A stretch of 64,000 bases of DNA from Novosphingobium umbonatum (lineage in GTDB: Bacteria > Pseudomonadota > Alphaproteobacteria > Sphingomonadales > Sphingomonadaceae). The stretch lies in the NCBI RefSeq assembly GCF_004005905.1, contig NZ_SACO01000006.1:156891-220890 (forward strand), given 5' to 3'. The stretch's first letter is position 1; each line of letters starts with the position of its first letter. Below are positions 53,467 to 61,743 of the stretch, piece after piece. The notes under the pieces are model-generated. The model ran no database searches. It saw only the letters and a list, made by a program, of their open reading frames with translations, and was not told the DNA's origin. The translations under genes were made by a program, and so were the position numbers.

Positions 53467-54006
53467 ATGTTGACCATCAAAGATATGACCCAGCTGGGCA
53501 AGCTGGTGGCGCTTCATCATGGTTGGGCGGCGGCCAAGGCCTTCAAGGCCTATCAGATGGACGAGGCCGACCGCGCCGTGCTGGCCCGTTGCGCGCTGGA
53601 TTTGCTGGGCCTGTTTCCTGCCGGACCGCATCCCGCAGGGCTGATGAGCGCGGCTCTGGCCGTGGCGCTGGAGCGCAAGCTTTCCGCGCCGGTGCAATTG
53701 GTGGAAGGCGTGCTGGCGGTGGAAGGTGTGCCGGTTCTGGGCGCGCATCGCTGGGTGATGATGGGGGGCGTTATCGTCGATCTGGCCCTGTTCCGCATCG
53801 CTTATGCCGAGGATGCTCCGGCGCTGTTGACCAAATATATCGATCTTAATTTCGGGCCGGACAAAGGCCTGTTTGTGGCCCCCTGGAAAAAGCAGGGCAG
53901 CGCAGGCCTGACCTATGTTCCGCGCGCGGTTTTGCCCGAAAGCGCGGTGACGGCCTTGATGGGCGAGGCCTATGCCTTGATCCAGCAGGCCAAAGCCGCC
54001 GATTGA
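53467..54006 (+). CDS. Unknown protein at the end of the ars operon
   Basis: A 179-residue soluble protein. It starts at 53467, ten bases after arsH. No domain is recognised; visible features are helical segments (KLVALHHGWAAAKAFKAYQ, ALDLLGLFPAGPHPAGLMSAALAVAL) and a beta-rich middle (VQLVEGVLAVEGVPVLGAHRWVMMGG). Co-transcription with arsH is likely. A role in arsenic chemistry is possible but not shown. Confidence 0.6.
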   Translation: MLTIKDMTQLGKLVALHHGWAAAKAFKAYQMDEADRAVLARCALDLLGLFPAGPHPAGLMSAALAVALERKLSAPVQLVEGVLAVEGVPVLGAHRWVMMGGVIVDLALFRIAYAEDAPALLTKYIDLNFGPDKGLFVAPWKKQGSAGLTYVPRAVLPESAVTALMGEAYALIQQAKAAD

Positions 54007-54079
54007 TTGCGCCCAAGCTGGGTACAATTTGCAAAAGCCTCTAGCCTCTGGCCCCAAGCGCTGCTAACGGGGCTGGACT

Positions 54080-54156
54080 GCACCCGTAGCTCAGCTGGAT
54101 AGAGTGTCGCCCTCCGAAGGCGAAGGCCACTGGTTCGAATCCAGTCGGGTGCACCA
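54080..54156 (+). tRNA. tRNA-Arg (anticodon CCG), attachment site of the integrated element
   Basis: A 77-nt tRNA with encoded CCA: acceptor stem GCACCCG/CGGGTGC, D-arm AGCTCAGCTGGATAGAGT, anticodon stem TCGCC/GGCGA with loop CTCCGAA (anticodon CCG), T-arm CTGGTTCGAATCCAG. Its 3' part, 54109-54157, is repeated at 63260-63308. Confidence 0.95.
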
Positions 54157-54157
54157 T
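54109..54157. repeat. attL, 49-bp direct repeat (3' part of tRNA-Arg)
   Basis: Identical to 63260-63308 from GCCCTCCGAAGG through GCACCAT; the sequences diverge at both ends. It covers the anticodon loop to the tRNA end plus one base, typical for a tyrosine integrase target. Confidence 0.95.
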
Positions 54158-54201
54158 ATTTTTCAGTGGTTTAGGCGCAATGGTCGCCACCTTGAAACCT
54201 C

Positions 54202-54226
54202 CTGTCCTAGCACCATCCTAGCACCA
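54202..54226. repeat. Left arm-type integrase site, tandem 11-mer
   Basis: CTG followed by two exact copies of TCCTAGCACCA. The same 25 bases occur in the same orientation at 63122-63146 near the right end. Placement about 45 bp inside attL fits integrase arm binding. Confidence 0.85.
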
Positions 54227-54355
54227 GACGCGAAACCGCTAGGCCTTGCGCCAGCCGCGTTGCGGGGTGTCTATATTTTTTGCGGGATCATCGGGAATTT
54301 GGGAGCAGTGTCCATAGGTCACTGATTTAAGGCGATTTCCTGTGTTCCCAATATG

Positions 54356-54401
54356 AAAGAGGGCTGTTCCCGCCTCCTATGGCATGGGAACAGCCCTCTT
54401 T
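54356..54401. terminator. Strong bidirectional terminator
   Basis: Arms AAAGAGGGCTGTTCCC and GGGAACAGCCCTCTTT are a perfect 16-bp inverted repeat with a 14-base loop, with T-runs on both strands (TTTTTC to the right, TTTCAT on the minus strand). It stands between the tRNA side and the end of the repeat-protein gene. Confidence 0.85.
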
Positions 54402-54476
54402 TTCAGGACTTGGCGGGTGACCTGTCAGTTGGTCAGCAAACGTGCTGCAAAGTGATGGCAATCAACGATCAAAACT

Positions 54477-57176
54477 TTAACTGCGATGGCGCAAAAATTC
54501 GATGAAAGCGGGGTCGCTGCGAATCGTATCAAAGTCGGAGTCCTGTGCAACCGCAGCGGCATCAAACTCCCCTCGACTTTTAGCCCAACGCCCTAGAGCA
54601 AGCGTTGCTTCCGGAACGTTCCGTTCCAATGCATATGTACACGCAAGGTTGAACAAGGCTTTCACGACTAACTTCTGCATAGATGCCTCGCCACTGTCGC
54701 CAAAACGACGTTCGATCTCATCGAAAATTGCAATGGCGCCCGCACGATCGCCTTGCTTGCACAGAGCCATGCCCTTGTTGAGCGAGGCCGACGCGACCAA
54801 CTCTTGAAAAGACGCCTCACTACTGCCACCAAAACGACGTTCAATCTCATCAAAGGCAGTAATGGCGCCCGCGAGATCTCCTTGCTCGCACAGCACTACA
54901 TTTCTGTTAATAAGGGCTTTAGTGACCGACTTTCGAATAACCGCATCATCGCTGAAACCAAAACGACGTTCGATTTCATCGTAAATTGCAATGGCGCCCG
55001 CACGATCGTCTTGCTCGCCCAGAGACACGCCCTTGTTGAGCAATGCCTCCACGACCAATTCCTGAATAGACGCCTCACTATTGCCACCAAAACGACGTTC
55101 GATCTCATCAAAGGCGGCAATGGCGCCCGCACGATCGCTTTGCTCGCCCAGAGCCATGCCCTTGTTGAGCAAGGCCCTTGCGACCCACTTCTGAATAGAT
55201 GCCTCGCCATTGGCGCCAAAACGACGTTCGATCTCATCAAAGGCAGCAATGGCGCCCGCACGATCGCCTTGCTCGCCCAGAGTCACGCCCTTGTTGAGCA
55301 AGGCCCCTGCGACCGACTTCTGAATAGATGCCTCGCCATTGGCGCTAAAACGACGTTCGATTTCACCAAAAGTGGTAATGGCGCCCGCATGATCGCCTTG
55401 CTCGCCCAGAGCCACGCCCTTGTTGAGCAAGGCCGACGCGAGCAACCCCTGAAAAGGCGCCTCACTTTTATTACCAAAACGACGTTCGATCTCGTCAAAA
55501 GCAGCAATGGCGCCCGCACGATCGCCTTGTTCGCCCAGAGTCACGCCCTTGTTGAGCAAGGCCCTTGCGACCCACTTCTGAATAGATGCCTCGCCATTGG
55601 CGCCAAAACGACGTTCGATCTCGTCAAAAGCAGCAATGGCGCCCGCACGATCGCCTTGCTCGCCCAGAGCCATGCCCTTGTTGAGCAAGGCCCCTGCAAC
55701 CGACTTCTGAATAGATGCCTCGCCATTGGCGCTAAAACGACGTTCGATTTCACCAAAAGTGGTAATGGCGCTTGCAGCATCACCTTGCTTGCCCAGAGCC
55801 AAGCCTTTGTTGAGCAAGGCCACCACGACCGACTTCTGAATAGATGCCTCGCCATTGGCGCCAAAACGACGTTCGATATCATCATAAGTGGCAATTTCTC
55901 CAGCACGATCGCCTTGCTTGCCCAGAGCTACGCCCTTGTTAAGCAAGGCCGCCACGATCGACTTCTGAATAGATGCCTCACTACTGCCACCAAAACGACG
56001 TTCGATATCATCAAAAGTGGTAATGGCGCTTGCAGGATCACCCAGCTTGCCCAGAGTTGTGCCCTTATTGAGCAAGGCCGATACGACCAACTCCCGAATA
56101 GATGCTTCGCCACTGGCTCCAAAACGACCTTCTATATGATCATAAATTGCAATAGCGTATGCAAGATCACCCTGCTTGCTCAGTGCTGAACTCTTGTTAA
56201 GAAGGGATTTAAGGACCGACCTCTGGATCGCCGGATCATCGCTAGAACCAAAACGATGTTCGATCTCATCAAACATTGCAATGGCTCTCGCAGGATCATC
56301 CTGTTCGCCAAGAGCAGCGCCCTTATTTAGGAGTGCAATAACGACAAATCTCTGAATATCCACTTCACTGCTGGCGCCAAAGCGCCTCTCAATCTCATCG
56401 TAGCAGGATAGCTCATTGGGAATCTGTTCAAGCTTCTTATAGGCAGTTGCAATGGCCAAAATTGCCCACGCCGCATCAACGGGCGAAGTGTTGCTGACGA
56501 AATAATCCATCGCCCTCGCCTCACGCAAGACGCTGTAAAAATCCTTCTGATAAACAGCATGTAGTACTAAGGATTTCCAGTCATCTGGCGTTCTATTGTC
56601 TGCCAGTTTAAGTCGAGCTTCTGAAGCAACTTGCTCAATAGGTTCGCGCTTTGATGGCTCTGGGTCGCTTTCTGGCTTCATTTCACGAACAATTGACGCG
56701 GCCTCCGCGTGGCGACTACGAATTTCATGCAAAGCATTCTCTGCTTCTTTCGCAGATATTCTCGCATTTTCAACAAATTGCTCCACTGCTGCTGATTGGC
56801 TAGCGATTTCCTGCTTCGCGGCAGTAGTAGCGGCATCGATGGCGTCACTGCGAAACTTGAATGTTAAAGCAATAACAAGCAGTGTAATCAAAGTGGCCCA
56901 TGCCGTGCCAACCCAAGCAAAAAGGCTACTGAAGTGAGAGTCATTACTTCGTTCGAGTTCAAGCGCGAGCTCCGCTTTATCAGCAGCACGTTCTGCATCA
57001 TGTATTTTTGGGTCAGGTGAAAGCGTTGCCAACGGAATAGGGGGCGCAGACGTCGCGACAGACGATGTCGCCGCAAACAATGGAGTCGAAAAACTCAGGA
57101 TCCCCGTCGCTAGAAAGGAGATAAAGCCGATACAAAAAATGCGAATTGCGAGGCAAAGAGAGAAGTTTCTAAACAT
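54477..57176 (-). CDS. Large membrane-anchored TPR-like protein with thirteen 43-residue repeats (element cargo)
   Basis: An 899-residue protein. Residues about 1-37 form a signal or first hydrophobic segment; about 84-107 (LFAWVGTAWATLITLLVIAL) is a membrane span, followed by a coiled coil (EQFVENARISAKEAENALHEI). The rest is thirteen 43-residue repeats plus degenerate ends, with the form LLNKG...LGEQGD..GAI..FDEIERRFG...EASIQ. Helical tetratricopeptide-type scaffold inferred. Two three-repeat blocks 387 bp apart are nearly identical, a recent internal duplication. Codon use is more AT-rich than the chromosome. It is separated by 150 bp from the replication gene. Function unknown. Confidence 0.85.
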   Translation of the reverse strand: MFRNFSLCLAIRIFCIGFISFLATGILSFSTPLFAATSSVATSAPPIPLATLSPDPKIHDAERAADKAELALELERSNDSHFSSLFAWVGTAWATLITLLVIALTFKFRSDAIDAATTAAKQEIASQSAAVEQFVENARISAKEAENALHEIRSRHAEAASIVREMKPESDPEPSKREPIEQVASEARLKLADNRTPDDWKSLVLHAVYQKDFYSVLREARAMDYFVSNTSPVDAAWAILAIATAYKKLEQIPNELSCYDEIERRFGASSEVDIQRFVVIALLNKGAALGEQDDPARAIAMFDEIEHRFGSSDDPAIQRSVLKSLLNKSSALSKQGDLAYAIAIYDHIEGRFGASGEASIRELVVSALLNKGTTLGKLGDPASAITTFDDIERRFGGSSEASIQKSIVAALLNKGVALGKQGDRAGEIATYDDIERRFGANGEASIQKSVVVALLNKGLALGKQGDAASAITTFGEIERRFSANGEASIQKSVAGALLNKGMALGEQGDRAGAIAAFDEIERRFGANGEASIQKWVARALLNKGVTLGEQGDRAGAIAAFDEIERRFGNKSEAPFQGLLASALLNKGVALGEQGDHAGAITTFGEIERRFSANGEASIQKSVAGALLNKGVTLGEQGDRAGAIAAFDEIERRFGANGEASIQKWVARALLNKGMALGEQSDRAGAIAAFDEIERRFGGNSEASIQELVVEALLNKGVSLGEQDDRAGAIAIYDEIERRFGFSDDAVIRKSVTKALINRNVVLCEQGDLAGAITAFDEIERRFGGSSEASFQELVASASLNKGMALCKQGDRAGAIAIFDEIERRFGDSGEASMQKLVVKALFNLACTYALERNVPEATLALGRWAKSRGEFDAAAVAQDSDFDTIRSDPAFIEFLRHRS

Positions 57177-57326
57177 TGCAAACCTTACGACCCATGATTT
57201 AGCCTACAGCGCTAGGTCTTGCACCTTTCACGAAGAATCCCTGAAAATCATCCTTTTTCTGTCACTTCCCGTCATATTCTGCTCAAGTTAGCACCTTTCA
57301 GGAACCAGCTTGCGGCGCCGCCTCTC

Positions 57327-59906
57327 CTACCACCCCGGCGGCGGCTTCATAACCGTCGCCGATTGCGCGCCACCGCGCTCAATACCGATACCTTCCCCAA
57401 TCCCCTCGATCTCATACTCATCATATTCCAGAATAGCTGCTCTCACCGTGAAAAAGCGCTGGTTGCGGTTCGGTCCTGTGCCGATCTTGCGCTTTGGCCG
57501 CCCGCCATCGCCTGTCACCAGATAGCCCGCCTTGGTCAGCGCTTCCGCCGCCGCCTTTAGGTCAAAGCCTTTCAGGATCTCGGCCCAACCGGCATCATGG
57601 AACAGATAGCAGGTCTTGGCCGGTTGAATGTCATGCACAAAGCCGAGGCTGGACAGGGAGCGCGCCTCACCAGCCCTTGCGCTGGCTGCGCCTTCGTCAT
57701 CGTCCAGCCTGTCCCGCACCGTGCCGAATCGGGCAAGGTTCTGTTGAATGGCATTGCGCACCGTCACCAGCACTTGCCGATCCTCACGCATCCCCTTGCG
57801 CCCGAAACCGATAGCCCATTGGTTGAAACAGGCCAGCGCCGCCGCCTTCGCCGTTCCGGCTGGCCATGGCACAACGCCCAGCCTCGCCGCCACTTCTCCC
57901 GCCGCAGCCACCGCGCCAAAGCGCAGCGCCGCCCGATGAATTTGCCCGCTGTCATCCTCTTGCTTGGCCATGGCCACAAAACCCGCCGCCAGCCGCTCCA
58001 CCTCTTTGCGCCAATGCGCCAGATCGCCCACCAAGCCCCGCACAAAGGCAGGACCGGCAAAGCCATAATGCGCCGCGCTGGCGGTCTTGATCGCATCGGA
58101 GAAGGCCGCAGGGCTGGCCATTCCATGCAGCGCTTCCCATGCGCCATAACCGGCCCCTGCATCGGCGGCCATGTCCAGCAAGCGCAACTCTTGCCCCGTC
58201 ATCGTGCGCTCGGCCCGCTTGGCCGCCCGCATATGATCGGCCAGCCCGATTTCACCCGTGCTTAGGATCATCACCCGCCATTCGGAGCGCTTGCGCAACG
58301 CGCCATCTTGCCTTGCCCGCGCCTTACCCTGTCCAGCGGCCAGCGAATAAGCCGCCGCGCCCGCCTCTTGGGGATCAACCAAGGCCAATTCATCCAAGAT
58401 CAGCAGCGTTTCGGAATGACCATAGGCCACGCCTTCCAACGCGTTGCCGGTGGCGCGCCAACTTGCGCCAAAGCCCAAAGGACCGCCGCCACCCCAGACC
58501 GATCCCGCCGCCCATGCCAGCGAGGTCTTGCCGGTGGAGGATGCCCCGCGAAAGTGAAAGCCGCCCCCTTCCAGACCCAGCCAACCCATGATCGGCCCGA
58601 CAAAGGCCAGCGCGATTGCAAAGGTAAGATTGCGGTTGCCAACCGCCCATTGGCCCAGACTGTTTTGCCAGCCGCCCAAGCTGCCCTTCTGGCGATAATG
58701 CAGCGCCGAGGCCGCACCATCGAATAGCACAGGCTCGGCATCCGGCCCCGCTATCACACCCGAAGGCAGCACGAAGCGCCCCGCATCGATCCAGCCGGTT
58801 CGCTCGGCCAACGTCAACCGGCGGCTGTGCTTAACCGCCATCAGGAAGCGGGCGAAGCGTTCGGTCTTGCCTCTGGCAGGATCAATGAACAGGCCATCGC
58901 CCGCCAGTTCAGACCGAACCGCGCCCGCTTCCGAAGCCACTTGCGAGCGCTTGATGATCTTGGTTTTGCGTATGCCGTCCCTGTCATGGAACCGGATAAT
59001 CAGTGACCAATCGCCGCCGCCAGCGTCTCGCGCCTCGCCCAGCACCTCAAAGGCATCGGATAGTAGGACCATGCGCCCCGCCTCGCCATCCTTGCCCGCC
59101 TCCTGCCAGAATAGCCCCTCTGGCTCCATCGAATAGCCATGGGGCAATTCCAGCTTGCCCGCGCTGGCGGATTCCAAAGCGTCGGTGACCACCGCAGCTA
59201 AGTCCAGTCGATCAAATTCCACCGGAAACACATCCGCGCAATCCCAGCCCTGCGGCAAATGGGCAGGCAATGGCACCACCGCCACGCCCTCCGCCCCTGC
59301 GGCCAGCGCCAGCTTGCGCACCGCCTCGGCAGCCTCGCGCCCCACGGCATCGGCATCGGGCAGGATCACCACCCGCCGCCCCGCCATAGGCGACCAATCA
59401 GCCTTGCCCGCCGCCTTGCTGCCCCCGCTCCACGTCATCACCGCAAAGTCAGGGAACAGCGCCGCCCCTGCCTCGGCCGCCTTTTCGCCTTCCACCAATA
59501 GGACCGGCGCGGCTGGCATCGCGGCCAGCCGGTCCAGCCCATAGAGCGGGCGCGGCACAGGGGCGGCCTTCCATCGCCATGATAACCGCCCTGCCTCACG
59601 CCACAGGGTTAGCGGAATGATTTCCTTGGCCCCGTCTGCCTTGTCGAAGCGGCAAACATAGTGGATCAATCGCCCCGCGCAGTCCCAATAGGACCAAACC
59701 TGTGAAGGCCTGCCATGGGTGTTATGCGATGACCGAGGGCTAGGCGCATCATCGGGCACAACATCCACCCAGTCGCCCGCGCACTTGCTGGTGGCCTTGC
59801 TTTTGAAGGCCGCCTTGTCGCCTGTGTCTGCGTTGCCACCTTCGGCAATGGCGCGGGTTATGCCCGCGAATGGGTCTTGGCCCTGCATCGCCTCTTTATC
59901 ACTCAT
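57327..59906 (-). CDS. TOPRIM-DUF927 primase/helicase-like replication protein
   Basis: An 859-residue protein. N-terminal third: a TOPRIM fold with VLLVEGEKAAEAG and VVILPDADAVGREAA (Glu and DxD). C-terminal half: DUF927 helicase-like ATPase with Walker A in RGASSTGKTSLAWA and Walker B in LLILDELALVDP. Such proteins are the replication enzymes of satellite phages and integrative elements. The ATG at 59906 overlaps the preceding gene's stop (ATGA); a second ATG at 59912 is possible. Translationally coupled to the primase-like protein. Confidence 0.9.
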   Translation of the reverse strand: MSDKEAMQGQDPFAGITRAIAEGGNADTGDKAAFKSKATSKCAGDWVDVVPDDAPSPRSSHNTHGRPSQVWSYWDCAGRLIHYVCRFDKADGAKEIIPLTLWREAGRLSWRWKAAPVPRPLYGLDRLAAMPAAPVLLVEGEKAAEAGAALFPDFAVMTWSGGSKAAGKADWSPMAGRRVVILPDADAVGREAAEAVRKLALAAGAEGVAVVPLPAHLPQGWDCADVFPVEFDRLDLAAVVTDALESASAGKLELPHGYSMEPEGLFWQEAGKDGEAGRMVLLSDAFEVLGEARDAGGGDWSLIIRFHDRDGIRKTKIIKRSQVASEAGAVRSELAGDGLFIDPARGKTERFARFLMAVKHSRRLTLAERTGWIDAGRFVLPSGVIAGPDAEPVLFDGAASALHYRQKGSLGGWQNSLGQWAVGNRNLTFAIALAFVGPIMGWLGLEGGGFHFRGASSTGKTSLAWAAGSVWGGGGPLGFGASWRATGNALEGVAYGHSETLLILDELALVDPQEAGAAAYSLAAGQGKARARQDGALRKRSEWRVMILSTGEIGLADHMRAAKRAERTMTGQELRLLDMAADAGAGYGAWEALHGMASPAAFSDAIKTASAAHYGFAGPAFVRGLVGDLAHWRKEVERLAAGFVAMAKQEDDSGQIHRAALRFGAVAAAGEVAARLGVVPWPAGTAKAAALACFNQWAIGFGRKGMREDRQVLVTVRNAIQQNLARFGTVRDRLDDDEGAASARAGEARSLSSLGFVHDIQPAKTCYLFHDAGWAEILKGFDLKAAAEALTKAGYLVTGDGGRPKRKIGTGPNRNQRFFTVRAAILEYDEYEIEGIGEGIGIERGGAQSATVMKPPPGW

Positions 59907-60241
59907 GCCCATGGCGACACCCCCAAGGATTGCGCCAGCCGAATAGCGGCTTCCCGCTGCGGCAGGCCGGACACAAATGCGGCGAGGCTCACCAGATCAC
60001 CCCCACCATCGCCTGTTGCAAAGTCTGCCCATCGTCCGGTTGTGACATTGACCTTGGCGCTTCCCAGCCGCTTGTCAGGCCGCAGCGGGTTGCGGAAGGC
60101 ATATTCATGCCCTTCCAATCGGCCATCTGGCAGAAGTCCGCGCACCACGCCCACAGCATTATTTAGCGCTGCCCGATTGATTGCGCCGAAGTCCACCCGC
60201 CGCGACTTTTCCGGCTGGCCACTATCATAAGCGGCCATCAT
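59903..60241 (-). CDS. Primase N-terminal-like protein of the element
   Basis: A 112-residue protein. The segment LEGHEYAFRNPLRPDKRLGSAKVN followed by TGRWADFATGDGGGDLVSLAAFVSG matches the N-terminal domain that precedes TOPRIM in mobile-element primases, but without the zinc-binding cysteines. It starts at 60241, overlapping the stop of the HTH gene (ATGA), and ends overlapping the TOPRIM protein. The domain appears split from the larger protein into a separate gene. Confidence 0.8.
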   Translation of the reverse strand: MMAAYDSGQPEKSRRVDFGAINRAALNNAVGVVRGLLPDGRLEGHEYAFRNPLRPDKRLGSAKVNVTTGRWADFATGDGGGDLVSLAAFVSGLPQREAAIRLAQSLGVSPWA

Positions 60242-60492
60242 GCTGCGGCCCCCGTGCTTTCAGGATAGGCCGAGGTGCTAGCCATCACCGAAGCATTTAC
60301 CCAAGCGTCCAGATCGGCTTTACGATAGCGAATAGCGCGGCCCGCCAGCCGGACGAAAACCGGCCCGCCGCCCGTGAGGCGCAGCTTATTCAAAAGAGAA
60401 GAGGAAAGACCAAGATAGCGGCCCGCTTCCTCTGTTTTCATCAAGTGATTTTGCGATTCCAATGCAGCCTCCTGTTTCATTGGGAGGCCCAT
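60238..60492 (-). CDS. AlpA/excisionase-like helix-turn-helix protein
   Basis: An 84-residue DNA-binding protein with the HTH pattern MKTEEAGRYLGLSSSLLNKLRLTGGGP followed by FVRLAGRAIRYRKADLDAWVNA, a MerR-like/AlpA-type domain. Small proteins of this kind activate or direct excision of P4-like elements. ATG at 60492, with alternatives at 60480 and later. Overlaps the primase-like gene by 4 bp. Confidence 0.85.
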   Translation of the reverse strand: MGLPMKQEAALESQNHLMKTEEAGRYLGLSSSLLNKLRLTGGGPVFVRLAGRAIRYRKADLDAWVNASVMASTSAYPESTGAAA

Positions 60493-60576
60493 TCAAATAA
60501 CGGCAATCAGGCGGAGGTCATCAAGAGGCGGGGACGGAATGGGTTTTGAAAAGAGCCTATTCCGTCCCGAAAAGCA

Positions 60577-61215
60577 TTAGCGCGGAATCCAGCGGCCTTC
60601 GCTGGACCACCAGCCATTTAAGCAGCAGGCCTTATAGGCGCGAGCGAGCGTGTTCTTTTCAGCCGAGTCTTTCACGCCCAAGGCATCAAGCGCGAGACCA
60701 TAGACAACGGGCCATGGCTTCCCCTTGTCTCTCTCTAACGTCAATCCCGCCTCGGCCAGCATTCGGGCAAGCGCTACGGCCAGACTATGTTTCAACTCGG
60801 CCTTCCTGCCGTTGCTCCCCTCGACTTCGCGCCGCGCCATTTCGGCCCATCCGGCGATTTGGGCGGCCCCCTTATCTTGCTCCCGCAGGATTTGCGCTAA
60901 TGGCCCATCGCCACCCGCCGCCGAAGCCAAGGCATCGCGCAAGGGCCTTTCCAGGGCCTTCAATTCAGCGCGTTGCCGATCCACTGCTATGATGAAATAG
61001 GCCAGCCTCTTTTGCAGGCCCGCCGCCTCTGGCTCCACCATTTGCAGGCGGATGCCATGTAAGATAGCGTTGAAGTCAGACCAGCGGGCAGGCGCGCAAT
61101 GCTTTTCAAACTGCGCCCGCGCATCGCGGGAATGGTTGATTTCGGGCAGATCAGCGCCCCAAGAAGCCCTAGGCATAGCGAAAGCCTCCGGAAAGCGGGC
61201 AGGGCGGGGCACCAC
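60577..61215 (-). CDS. Element protein of unknown function
   Basis: A 212-residue, largely helical protein with several charged stretches (YFIIAVDRQRAELKALERPL, ARREVEGSNGRKAELKHSL) and a conserved-looking C-terminus (NGWWSSEGRWIPR). It stands first in the minus-strand gene series, upstream of the HTH gene, and immediately downstream of the TGTTCCCA repeat cluster. M at 61215 or 61176 may be the start. A DNA-binding or initiator role is conceivable, not shown. Confidence 0.65.
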   Translation of the reverse strand: MVPRPARFPEAFAMPRASWGADLPEINHSRDARAQFEKHCAPARWSDFNAILHGIRLQMVEPEAAGLQKRLAYFIIAVDRQRAELKALERPLRDALASAAGGDGPLAQILREQDKGAAQIAGWAEMARREVEGSNGRKAELKHSLAVALARMLAEAGLTLERDKGKPWPVVYGLALDALGVKDSAEKNTLARAYKACCLNGWWSSEGRWIPR

Positions 61216-61743
61216 AAGCGCGGGGAAAATGGCCTTTGCATCGGCCTAAATCTGTTCCCAATGATCCCAAGGACAGCAATAGGCTTGGGAACAGTCCTGT
61301 AAGGCGCAAAACCTCGGCAGATTGCGCTTTATGTGGTGTGTGTTCCCATGTTCCCATTGTTCCCAATATAAACAAGGCTCCCCGCTGCGCCAGCACAGGA
61401 CAGGGAAAAACTCGGCCAAAAATCAGGCATTTCAGCAAGGGCGAAACCCTGCGGCGATTAGGGGCCAGATCGGGCAGGCGCGGCGCTGGCAAGAACAAGA
61501 TCCAGCGCGTTGACGGGCGAAGGCATCGGCAGTCATGCTTGAACCTGTTGCAGGCCTCACCGACTGCCCTTCAAATGAAACTCGCCCAGAGCCGAAAAAA
61601 ATCCCTGAATGGGGCTGTTGCCGGTGTCCTGACACCCCCCCCGCCCAAGTTTTACCTACCCCCCCTATGGCCCGCCACCGCGCCCGCTGGATGCCATGAA
61701 ATGCCGCGCGCGTGTGGCTCCCTTCACCCTCTCCCCCCGCGCA
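61216..61743. other. Element control region with TGTTCCCA repeats
   Basis: A 528-bp gap. From 61253 to 61365 it carries a set of TGTTCCCA repeats; the rest (61370-61743) includes a C-rich stretch near 61630 and no gene I can support. The open frame 61236-61778 on the plus strand is a shadow without coding character. Confidence 0.6.
61253..61365. repeat. TGTTCCCA repeat cluster (iteron or operator candidate)
   Basis: Direct copies start at 61253, 61341, 61349 and 61358; an inverted copy TGGGAACA is at 61286-61293. The last three are spaced 8 and 9 bp apart and followed by AATATA. A further copy is at 54343 at the left end. Such arrays occur in replication origins of P4-like elements and in repressor operators. 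Confidence 0.75.

Larger units (their letters stand above)
54158..54476. other. Left end of the element, no gene
   Basis: A 319-bp stretch with the left arm-type repeats (54202-54226), one TGTTCCCA copy at 54343-54350, and a strong hairpin terminator at 54356-54401. No convincing gene. Confidence 0.7.

Noticed and set aside
54753..56189. 478-codon plus-strand frame with internal repeats
   Set aside because: The repeats are the antisense image of the 43-residue repeats of the minus-strand gene; no start signal or signal sequence.
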